A DNA stretch of 64,000 nt, from assembly GCF_042754225.1 (NCBI RefSeq), contig NZ_JBHZAH010000001.1:1-64000 (forward strand), written 5' to 3'. Under the pieces are notes generated by a model that worked only from the letters and a program-made list of their open reading frames with translations, was not told the DNA's origin and did no database searches. Origin of the DNA: Rhodococcus_G sp042754225 (GTDB taxonomy: Bacteria; Actinomycetota; Actinomycetes; Mycobacteriales; Mycobacteriaceae). Below are positions 44,978 to 55,500 of this stretch, in pieces. Within the stretch, counting starts at the first letter, position 1. Every line of letters starts with the position of its first letter. The position numbers and the translations under genes are program-made.

Positions 44978-45619
44978 CTACAGCGAGTGGGGAATGGCGA
45001 GGACCGCGATGCCGGAGGTGGCGCGCAGCTCGTCGAACAGTCCACCGCGGGCGGCGAGCTTGTCGGTGCGGGCGACCAGGTAGTCGCTGGCGGCGGCGCG
45101 GGAGTGGGTCCGGTCGCCGCCGTCGTCGAACAGTGCGACGCAGGCGCGGTCGTGGGTGAGGTCGTGCCGGGCCCAGTACCGGACGCCGTCGTATCCGGCC
45201 GCGTTCAGGGCGGCTGCCCACAGTTGGGTGAGGTGGTAGTCCGCGGTGGTGAAGATCTCGGCGGTCACGCCGAACTGCACGGCGAGGTTCGAGGTCAGGT
45301 CCGCGACCCGCCGCGGCGCGGCGAGTTCGAGGCGCGAGATGGCCCGCCCGACCAGTTCGGCGCTGGGGATGACCCGGATGCCGCCCCAGGTCTCGAGCAG
45401 GGTGATCTGCTCCGACTCCGCGGTGTAGCAGGTGCCGCGCGGGTCGGCGAGGTCGAACCGTCCGTGCCCTCGACTGCCGAACCACCAGGGCGCGAACGCC
45501 GCGCCGTGGGTGCGATGCAACGTCGTGCCCGCGGGAACGTCGATGGCGGGGAAGCGGTCTCGAAGGTGATCCGGCGGCGGGGGTGACGAGAGGTGTTGCG
45601 TGGCGCGGGGAGCGCTCAC
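44978..45619 (-). CDS. RES-domain toxin, NAD+-degrading (MbcT-like)
   Basis: A 213-aa protein with the RES fold. Arg36 (TTLHRTH), the GHGRF stretch at 51-55, Tyr65 (TCYTAES) and a Glu near 76 (LLETWGG) match the positions of the catalytic pocket in MbcT-type toxins, which consume cellular NAD+ by phosphorolysis. The GTG start overlaps the antitoxin stop (GTGA), so toxin translation depends on antitoxin translation. The longer upstream frame is a shadow. Confidence 0.88.
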   Translation of the reverse strand: MSAPRATQHLSSPPPPDHLRDRFPAIDVPAGTTLHRTHGAAFAPWWFGSRGHGRFDLADPRGTCYTAESEQITLLETWGGIRVIPSAELVGRAISRLELAAPRRVADLTSNLAVQFGVTAEIFTTADYHLTQLWAAALNAAGYDGVRYWARHDLTHDRACVALFDDGGDRTHSRAAASDYLVARTDKLAARGGLFDELRATSGIAVLAIPHSL

Positions 45620-46122
45620 GCGGCCACTCGATCCGAGGCCTGGCGTGCGAGTTCGAGCGCGGGCGTCCGGTCGCCGTCGAGCAGCGCCTGTCGCGGGGTG
45701 CGGCCGCCCAGTTCGGGCTGCTCGCTCATCAGCCACGACGCCACCATCCAGCCGCGCGGGTCGGCGTGCGACCAGACCCGCAGGACGTCCTTGACGCCGG
45801 GCAGCGGCCGTGCGGGGGAGTTGTCGTCGAAGCCCGCTACCGAGTAGCCGGTGGACGCGTCCTCGGCCACGAGGCGCAGCACGCGGTGCTCGCGGACTGC
45901 CTGGCTCAGCGCCTGCTTGGTCCAGCCGGTCACCTCGAGGGTCTGCTTGTGGGTGAGGATCGGCCCGATGTGGTTCTCCCAGGCGCGTCGGGCCTTGAGC
46001 CCGGAGAGCACGTCGCGAATGCGGTGCTCGACGTACTGGACGTCGGCGGGGTTCAACTCGGTCTCGTCGATGCCGCTGGCTGCGAGTTCCGCTGCCATGA
46101 CCTCGGTCAGTGGGCTGCTCAT
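45616..46122 (-). CDS. Xre/MbcA/ParS-family antitoxin
   Basis: A 168-aa antitoxin partnered with the RES toxin. The C-terminal MbcA/ParS-type toxin-binding region is readable (DVLRVWSHADPRGWMVASWLMSEQPELGGRTPRQALLDGD), with a helical segment containing GWTKQALSQAVREHRVL before it that may act in DNA binding. The ATG at 46122 has GGAGG upstream; the longer open frame is not used. It probably represses its own promoter, where GTCAA repeats lie. Confidence 0.85.
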   Translation of the reverse strand: MSSPLTEVMAAELAASGIDETELNPADVQYVEHRIRDVLSGLKARRAWENHIGPILTHKQTLEVTGWTKQALSQAVREHRVLRLVAEDASTGYSVAGFDDNSPARPLPGVKDVLRVWSHADPRGWMVASWLMSEQPELGGRTPRQALLDGDRTPALELARQASDRVAA

Positions 46123-46137
46123 GACCCCATCCTCCAT

Positions 46138-46168
46138 GGTCAAGTAGGTCAAGTCAAGCAGGTCAACC
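46138..46168. promoter_or_regulatory. GTCAA repeat array upstream of the toxin-antitoxin pair
   Basis: Four GTCAA copies start at 46139, 46148, 46153 and 46162 (GGTCAAGTAGGTCAA..., all in the same orientation), between the antitoxin start and the synthetase gene. They are a candidate binding array for the antitoxin. Confidence 0.5.
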
Positions 46169-46523
46169 GATTGGATTCCGCAACATCCGCGCGGGGACAT
46201 GCGCAACTCGCTCGACCAGACGCCGCCCGAAGTCGTGAAGGTCCGCGTCGTGCTCCAACTCCTGCTCACCGTGCCGAAAGCCGACAAACGGCACCGGGGC
46301 GGAGGTGAGTAGACGGGCTCTGCCTGGTCCCGACGCGGGGTCGGCAAATTTCGACGAACCGAGCCGCGACTCCGTGTGCAACGATGAAGTTTGTGTGCCC
46401 TGACAGCGGCAAACGGATGATCACGGGGACGGCGAGAAGCTTCCGGCTCCCGCATTCGCGAGTTCGGACGGGGAGGCGACCGCACTGTCACCGGGCGCGG
46501 ACGGCCGACGGTGAGGAACCGCC
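46169..46523. other. divergent intergenic region upstream of the synthetase
   Basis: It carries the promoters of both directions but no clear -10/-35 pair. No IdeR/DmdR-type iron box was found by eye. GAGG at 46513-46516 serves the synthetase start. A 47-codon Arg-rich frame from 46384 ends in a GTGA overlap with the synthetase and is probably not a gene. Confidence 0.4.
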
Positions 46524-49500
46524 GTGAAGCCCGTCGATGCCCCGCGGCCGGCTACGCAGATCACAGACGCGGTGAATTTCCCGCTGTCGGCGGCGCAGCG
46601 TGCGACCTGGTTTGCGCAGCAACTCGAACCCGCGGTGCCGATCACGGTGGCGCAGTACGTGGAACTGCACGGGGATCTCGACATCGACCTGTTGCGCCGG
46701 GAAACCGTCGCCGCGGGTCGCGAGTTCCAGTCGCCCTTCGTCAAGGTGATCGAGGTCGACGGCGAACCGATGCAGTACGTCGACCAGTCGACCGATGTGT
46801 CGATCGACTTCATCGATTTCCGTGGTGAGGCCGACCCGGTCGCAGCCGCACACGGATGGATGGACCGGGACTACCAGACTCAGGTCGCGCTCGGTTCAGA
46901 TCGACTCTTCAAGGCTGCTGTGCTTTGCGTCGGAACGTCGCACTTCCTGTGGTACAGCCGCATCCACCACGTCGCGCTCGACGGATACGCCGCGATGACG
47001 ATGCTCAACCGCATCGCGCACCGGTATACGGCGTCGTTGGAGGGTCGCGACCCGGATCCGTGCCGAGCCGCCACCCTCCGTCAACTGTGCGACATCGACG
47101 CCCGCTATCGATCCTCCGAACGGTTCGTGGCGGATCGGGAGTACTGGGCGGAGCGACTCGCGACCTCCGAAGGATCGACTCTGGCGCACGGCCCTGCGCC
47201 GGCACTCGCAGGCAGCAAGGTCGTGAGCGCAGTCCTCTCCGAGGCGGCTCGCGCCGGGCTCCTGCCGGCTTCCGACCGGCAGGCAACCGCATCCGCGGCC
47301 GTCACCACCATCGCCGCCTTCGCCTGCTTCCTGTCTCGGTGCACCGCGAGAACCACTGTCCTCGTGCAGGTTCCGATGTCCGGCCGGACAACGTCGGTGC
47401 TGCGCGATTCCGGCGGCATGATCGTCAGTGTCGCGCCGCTGGCGATTTCGGTGGAACCGGAAGACACCGTCACGGACCTCGTGTCGCGGGTCGGGGGCGC
47501 GCTGACGGGCGCGTTGCGGCATCAGCGGTGCAGTCTCGACGACATTCGACGCGACGTCGGCACGCGCGATCACGCCGGGCTCCACGGACCGATGGTCAAC
47601 GTCATGCTCTTCCGGCAGGACATACGGTTGGGCCCCCTGGTCGGCGAGTACCACATCGTCACGTCCGGTCCAGTGGAAGATCTCCTGGTCAACGTCTACC
47701 CGACAGGTACACCAGCCAAGATCTTCGTCGACTTCCGGGCGAATCCGAACCGCTACGAGGATGTGGCGCTGCGCCGGTACCACCGTCAGTTCGTCGAGTT
47801 GCTCGAAGAGTTCGTCGCGGCAGACCCCACGACCGCCCTCGCGACGATCCACGGGGCGAGCGCCCGAGAAGGCGAGCGGCTGCGTCTCGAGGCGGAGCAA
47901 CGCGCCTACTGGCGCGAACGGCTCACGGGGCTTCCGGAACTGCTGAACCTGCCGTCCGATCGGGGCAGGCCCCCCACTCAATCGCTCGATGGGGACCGCG
48001 TCGAGTTCCCGATCGACGTGGACACGCATCGCCGCGTGCTCGCGCTCGCACACGAACACGGCGCGACCTCTTTCGCGGTCCTGCACACGGCCTTCGCCGT
48101 TCTGTTGAGCCGGGTCGGGGGCGGCGCGGATGTCGCGGTAGGAACGCCGGCCACGGTGGAGGAGGGCCACAACGTCGTGGTGCTGCGGAGCCGTGTCGAA
48201 CCGGGCATGTCCTTCGCCGACCTCCTCGGCCACGTCCGCGACGCCGACCGGGAGGCATTCGCGCACTGCGACGTCGCTTTCGAGCAGCTGCCGCGGGTGC
48301 TCGAGGCCCGCGAGTCGCCCGCGTACGCGCCGATCGTCCAGGTGCTGTTCGAGCGTCGGGACGGGTCCCAGACCACCGCGACTCCCTACCCCGAGATCGG
48401 CCGACTCGACCTGCGGGCCACCGCGGAGGAAGTCTTCGACGCCAACGGCAACCCGGCGGGCATCACGGCATCACTCGGGTTCGCCACCGATCTGTTCGAC
48501 GCCGAAACGGTACGTCGGCTCGGTGAGCAGTTCCGTCGAGTCCTTCAGGCGGGCACATCCCACCCGTGGATCCGCGTCGGCGACATCGACCTCCTCTCCG
48601 ACACCGAACGAGCCACACTTCTTCCCGCGCGCGGCGCACCGGGCCACTCGGAACACACCTTGCCCGAGTTGTTCGACCTGGCCGCCCGAGCCAATCCTGC
48701 CGGTGCCGCACTCTCGTGTCGCGATGTCGAGGTGACGTACCGAGAACTGGACGAGCGCTCGAACCAGCTGGCGCGCGTCCTCGCCGCCCGCGGCGTCGGC
48801 CCGGAGAACTCGGTGGCACTGGGCATGACCCGCTCGATCGAGTCGGTCCTGGCGATGCTGGCGGTAGCGAAGTCGGGGGCGGCATTCGTGCCGGTGGACC
48901 CGAACTACCCGGCCGATCGCATCGACTACATGCTGCGCGATTCCGGCGCCGCGGTAGGCGTGACCGTGTCCGCCGAGCGTTCGCGGCTGCCGGACACGAC
49001 CCCGTGGCTGGTGCTCGACGACGCGAAGTTCCGGTCCCACTGTGCGACGCAGCCGGTGTCGGTCGTCACCGACACCGACCGGGCCCGGCCGCTGCACCGG
49101 GCGAACACCGCCTACCTGATCTACACGTCCGGCTCCACCGGCCGGCCCAAGGGCGTTGCGGTCACTCACCGTGGCCTGGACAACCTTGTCGCCGAGCAGC
49201 GCGCACTGTTCGGCGCGTCACGGACGTCACGGACGCTGCACTCCTCGTCGCCGAGTTTCGACGCGTCCGTGTTCGAGTACCTCCACGCCCTCTGCGTCGG
49301 CGCAACCATGGTGATCGTCCCGCCCACGATCTACGGCGGCGAAGAGCTGTCCCGGCTCCTGAGGTCGGCGCGGGTCACCCAGGGATTCATCACCACCGCC
49401 GCGCTCGGCTCGATCGAACCGGACGAAGGGCTCTCCGACCTTCAGGACGTGGTGTTCGGGGGTGAGGCCTGCCCGCCGGAGTTGGTGATGCGGTGGGCGC

Positions 49501-52500
49501 CGGGCCGCCGGTTGTGCAATGCATACGGTCCGACCGAGGCGACCGTCATGACGAACATCAGTGCTCCGATGTCTCCGAACGGACCCGTCACGCTGGGTGT
49601 TCCGCTTCGCGGCTGCAACGAGGTCGTCCTCGACGCGCGCTTGAATCCCGTACCGGTCGGCGTCGCCGGGGAACTGTATGTCTCGGGCGACGCCCTGGCA
49701 CGCGGGTACCACGGCAAGGCGGCGTTGACGGCCGAACGGTTCGTGGCCGACCCCGTCGGTGGTCCCGGTGACCGGATGTACCGAACGGGCGACGTGGTGC
49801 GTTGGCGCGCCGATCACACGCTGGAGTTCTTGGGCCGCAGTGACTTCCAGGTGAAGGTTCGTGGTTTCCGGATCGAACCCGACGAGATCGACGCGGTCCT
49901 CCACCGCCATCCCCGAGTGCGGACCGCGGTGACCATGCCGCGAACGGCACCTGCCGGTGACCCGGTGCTCGTGTCGTACGTACAGCCGGCGGCCGGGCAG
50001 CAGCTGACGGGTGCCGAGGTGACGAACTACGCCGCCGCGCAACTGCCGTCGTACCTGGTCCCGGCTGCCGTGGTGATTCTGGACGAGCTGCCGATAACGC
50101 CGGTGGGAAAGCTCGACCGCGCGGCCTTGCCTGCACCGGAGTTCCCGTCGCCGGCGACCGGATTCCGTGCTCCCGCCGATCCGGTGGAGCAGGCCGTTGC
50201 GCGGGTGTTCGAGGACGTCCTGGGTACCGAACGGGTCGGTCGCGGCGACAGCTTCTTCGACCTCGGGGGAAACTCGCTGGTGGCGACCAGGGTGGTGGCG
50301 CGCGTCAACGCTGCGCTGGGCGTCGACGTCGGTGTGCGGACCCTGTTCGAGGCGCCGACGGTCGAGGCATTGGCGGCGCGGACCAGGCGCGCCGACGCCG
50401 GGCGCCCCGACAGCGCGAGCCTGGTGGCACGACGGCGCCCCGACCGAATCCCGCTTTCGCTTGCACAGCAACGTCTGTGGTTCCTCAACCAGTACGACAC
50501 ATCCTCGCCGGCGTACAACATTCCGATGGCGTTACGCCTGACCGGGACCCTCCGTGCGGAGGCGCTCCGTGAGGCAGTGGGCGATGTCTTCGAACGGCAC
50601 GAGTCGCTGCGCACCGTGTATCCGGCCTCGGCGGACGGAGCCTGCCAAGTGATCGTGCCACCGGAGCGGGTGGTCCTCGATCTGGCGCCGAGGGGGGCCG
50701 GGGACGACGAGGCGGTACGCGCGCGCATCGCCGAGATGGCCGCTCGGGGATTCGACGTGAGCGCAGAGGTGCCCGTACGTGCCGCCTTGTTCCGCACCGG
50801 TCCCCGCGAGCACGTCCTTCTGCTGGTGGTCCACCACATCTCGGCGGACGGGGCGTCGCTGGCACCGCTCGCCCGCGATCTGACGGTCGCCTATGCCGCG
50901 CGGGTACGGCGGCAGAGTCCGGACTGGCGACCGCTCCAGGTGCAGTATGCCGACTACAGCCTGTGGCAGCGGGCGGTACTCGGCAGTGAGCGCGATCCCG
51001 ACAGCACCATGTCGGAGCAGTTGGAGTACTGGAAGACCACACTGTCCGGCCTCCCCGCCGCGACCGACCTTCCACTCGATCGACCGAGACCCGCGGACAG
51101 GTCGATGCTGATGCGGGGCGGGACCGTCACGTTCTCGGTGCCCGCGGACCTGCATCGGGGGCTCCTCCTGCTCGCCCGTCGACACGACGCCACGATGTTC
51201 ATGGTGATGCACGCGGCGCTGGCCGTGATGTCGGCGCGGCTGAGTGGGTCCACAGACATCGCGATCGGGACGCCGATCGGGGGGCGAGGCGAGGAGGCAC
51301 TCGACGACCTGGTGGGGATGTTCGTCAACACGCTGGCACTGCGGACGGCGGTGAAGCCCGAAGCGACGTTCGCCCAAGTGCTTTCCCGAACCCGGGAGGC
51401 AGATCTGGAGGCGCTCGGTCATACGGCGGTGCCCTTCGAGAGCGTGGTGGACGCACTCGCGCTGGGTCGCTCGGCGCCGTACCCACCACTCTTCCAAGTC
51501 TTGTTGGAGTTCCGAAACACGGAAGCGCCCAGGGTGGAGTTGCCGGGGCTGGCGGTGGAGGTCCTCGACATCGAAACCGGTGTCTCCAAGTTCGAGCTGC
51601 AGCTGACGCTTGCGGAGCGGTACGACGAGTCGGGGACCGCTGCCGGCGTCTCCGCGGGGTTCACCTTCGCTTCGGACGTGTTCGATCGTGGCTCGGTGGC
51701 GGGCTTCGGCGAGCGGTTCGTCCGGATTCTCGAGGCGATCACCGCCGATGAGGAGATTCCCGTCGGTGACGTCGACATTCTCGGGCCGGGTGAGCGGGAG
51801 TTGTTGTCCGGCACCTGGAATGCGACGGCGCACGAGGTGCCGTCGACGACACTGGCCGCGTTGTTCGCTGCGCAGGAGGTCCGCACTCCCGCGGCCCCGG
51901 CGGTGGTGTGCGGTGACCTGGTGCTGACGTACGCGGAGTTCGGTGCCCGGGTGAATCGGTTGGCCCGGTACCTGATCTCGGAGGGAGTGGGTCCGGAGTC
52001 GACAGTGGGCATCGCGGTGTCGCGCTCGGTCGACCTGCTGGTGGGGATCCATGCGGTGCTCGGGGCGGGCGGGGCGTATGTCCCGATCGATCCGGATCAA
52101 CCGGCCGAGCGGATCGGGCACGTGGTGGCGACGGCCGCTCCGGTGCTGGTCCTGACCACCACCGACGACCGGACGGTGGTGCCCGCGGACGTGGCGGTCG
52201 TCGAGCTCGACAAGCTCGACGTGTCCGCGGTGTCGTCCGACCCGGTGCGCGATCTCGATCGGATCGCGCCGTTGCGCCCTGGGAACACGGCCTACGTGAT
52301 CTTCACGTCCGGGTCGACGGGGCGGCCGAAGGGCGTAGCGGTTACGCACGCGGCGATCGTGAATCGTCTGATGTGGATGCAAGACCGGTATCCGTTGGAC
52401 GCCACCGATGCGGTGCTGCAGAAGACCCCGGTTACGTTCGACGTGTCCGTGTGGGAGTTGGTCTGGCCGCTACTGGTGGGCGCCCGGTTGGTGATCGCCC

Positions 52501-55500
52501 GACCGGACGGTCATCGGGATCCGGCGTACTTGGCGGGCGCGATCGCCGAGCACGAGGTGACGGCAGTGCATTTCGTGCCGTCGATGTTGGCGGTGTTCAC
52601 CGCGGAGCCGTCGGCGGCCGGATGCGCGAGCCTGCGGTGGGTGTTCGCTTCGGGTGAGCGGTTGCCTGCGCGGACGGCGGCGAGCATGCGTGCGCTGGTG
52701 CCCGGCGTCGGCGTGCACAATCTGTACGGTCCGACCGAGGCAGCCGTGGACGTGACGTTCCACGAGGTCACCGATGCGGACACGGTCGGCGTGCCGATCG
52801 GGGCGCCGGTGTGGAACACCCAGACGTATGTGCTCGACGCCCGGCTGCACCCGGTGCCGGTCGGCGTCGCGGGGGAGTTGTACCTCGGCGGGGTCCAGCT
52901 GGCCCGCGGGTATCGGGGACGGTTCGATCTGACGGCGGACCGGTTCGTGGCCGATCCGTTCGGCGGCACCGAAGGACTCGTCGCCCCCGGCGGCCGGTTG
53001 TACCGCACGGGTGATCTGGTGCGGTGGCTGCCGGGCGGGCAGCTCGAATACCTGGGCCGCAACGACCTTCAGGTCAAGCTGCGGGGTCAGCGCATCGAAC
53101 TCGGTGAGGTGGAGGCGGTGTTGCTGCGGCACGAGAACGTGGCGCAGGCGGTGGTGGTGCTATGTGGCGAGGGTCCGGCCGGTGACTGTCTCGTGGGGTA
53201 TGTGGTGCCGGTGAGCGGAAAGGTGGTGGAGGAGCGGGCCGTGCTCGCGACCGCCGCGACCTGGCTGCCCGCGTACATGGTGCCCTCGGTGGTGGTCGTG
53301 CTCGAGGCGGTTCCGGTGACTGCGAACGGCAAGGTCGACCGCGCCGCGCTGCCGGAGCCCGACTTCGATTCCGTGGCAGCGGGTTTCGTGGCCCCTCGCA
53401 CCCCGATCGAAGAGATCGTGGCCGCGGTGTGCGCCGACCTGCTCGGGATCACGAGGGTGGGCCGAAACGACAACTTCTTCGCGCTGGGCGGGAACTCGCT
53501 GATCGCGACCCGGTTGGTGGCGCGGATCAATGCGGCCACCTCGGGCGGAGCTTCGGGCGCTGAAGCCGTCGGGAACCGGATCGGTGTTCGCGACGTGTTC
53601 GACGCCCCCACGGTGGCGGGCCTGGCACGGCTGGCGGCGTCGAGGGACGGGCCGGAGCTCCGCCCGACGCTGATACCGAGGGAAGGTACGGCGGAAGTGC
53701 CCGTGTCGCCGGCCCAGCAGCGCATGTGGTTCGTCAACCAGTTCGACACCTCCTCCTCGGCGTACAACGTCGCGTTCGCACTCAGGCTCGAGGGTCGACT
53801 GGACGTGGATGCCCTACAGGCGGCAGTTGCCGACGTGATCGAGCGACACGAGGCCGTGCGCACCGTCTTCCCACTCGCCGCCGACGGTCCGCGGCAGGTG
53901 ATCCTCTCTGCGACGGGCGCGGTGCCCGACCTCGCTCCGATAGGTGTGTCGGGGGAGGCCGAGCTCCACGAACAGTCGATGCGAGTGCTGTCGGCGGGAT
54001 TCGACGTCACGGAGCAGGTCCCGCTGCGCGCGCGCCTGCTGCGGGTCGACGAGCACGTGCACGTGCTCGCGGTGGTGGTGCATCACATCGCAGCAGACGG
54101 TTTCTCGATGGCGCCGCTGGCACGGGACGTGATGCGCGCGTACGGGTCGCGAGTGAACGGCACGGCACCGGACTGGGCGCCGCTCGAGGTGCAGTACGCC
54201 GACTACGCGCTGTGGCAGCGTGCGTGGCTGGGCTCGGAATCCGACGAGAAGTCGCCCCTGTCGCGACAGTTGGCCTACTGGACCACCACACTGTCGGACC
54301 TGCCCGAAGTGCTGGAGTTGCCGACCGACCGACCACGCCCCGATGTCCGGTCGCTCCGCGGCGGCCACGTCGAGTTCGTGCTCGGTCCGGAGGTGCACGC
54401 CGGGGTGGTGCGGTTGGCGCGGGAACACAACATGACGGTGTTCATGACGCTGCATGCCGCGCTGGCGATCATGCTGGCACGACTGAGTGGTTCCGACGAC
54501 ATCGCCGTCGGGACGCCGATGGCCGGTCGTGGTGAGCGCGAACTCGACGACATGGTGGGCATGTTCGTCAACACGGTCGTGCTGCGCACCCACGTCGACG
54601 GGGGAGCCACATTCTCGGAGTTTCTCGGCGCCGTCCGGGAAGCCGATCTGGGTGCCTTCACTCACGCGGAAGTGCCGTTCGAACGGGTGGTGGAGGTCCT
54701 GGATCCGTCCAGGTCGACCGCGTACTCGCCGCTCTTCCAGACGATGGTGGAGTTCCAGGACATCGAGCGCCCGACCCTGGAACTGCCGGATCTGCGGGTC
54801 CGGCCCGTCGACGTCTCGACAGACACAATCAACTTCGACTTGCAGCTGACTCTGGCCGAGAGGGTGGATTCGGGCGGCAACCCGACAGGGATCGCAGCAT
54901 CTCTCGGCTACGCCACGGATCTCTTCGACGAGGAGACGGCGATCGGGTTCGCGACGCGACTACAGCGCATCCTCGCGGCGGTCACTGCCGACCCCACCGC
55001 CCGAGTGGGAGACATCGACATCCTCGGCACCCGGGAGCGCGCCGGACTGACCCCGGTGCGCGGCGACGCCGCAGTGGCGGCACGGACGCTGCCAAATCTG
55101 TTGGCCGGCGCGGCCGCGCGCGATCCGGATGCGGTGGCGTTGGTCTTCGAAGGCCGCGACGTGCGCTACGCCGATCTCGACGAGCGCTCGAACCAGTTGG
55201 CCCGCATGTTGATCGAGCGCGGTGTCGGGCCGGAATCCGTGGTCGCCCTGTGCCTGCCGCGGTCCGTCGACTCCGTGCTGGCCGTGTGGGCGGTGGCCAG
55301 GTCGGGGGCCGCCTTCCTTCCGGTGGATCCGAGTCATCCGGCTGCCCGGATCGACTACATCCTCACCGACTCCGGTGCCACGTGGGGCGTGACGGTATCG
55401 GCGCATCGCGGCGCGGTGCCCGACACGGTGCCGTGGCTGGTGCTGGGCGAACCGGAGGTCGAGGACGAGCTGTCGAACCACCCGGCATCGCCGGTCACCG

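Noticed and set aside
46169..46523. Iron-regulated (IdeR/DmdR) box upstream of the synthetase
   Set aside because: I looked for the TTAGGTTAGGCTAACCTAA-like palindrome because the first C domain is EntF-like, and found nothing close.
46384..46527. 47-codon frame ending in a GTGA overlap with the synthetase start
   Set aside because: The overlap is attractive as translational coupling, but the product is Arg-rich, has no family resemblance (it is not MbtH) and its ATG has no ribosome binding site. The overlap is probably chance.
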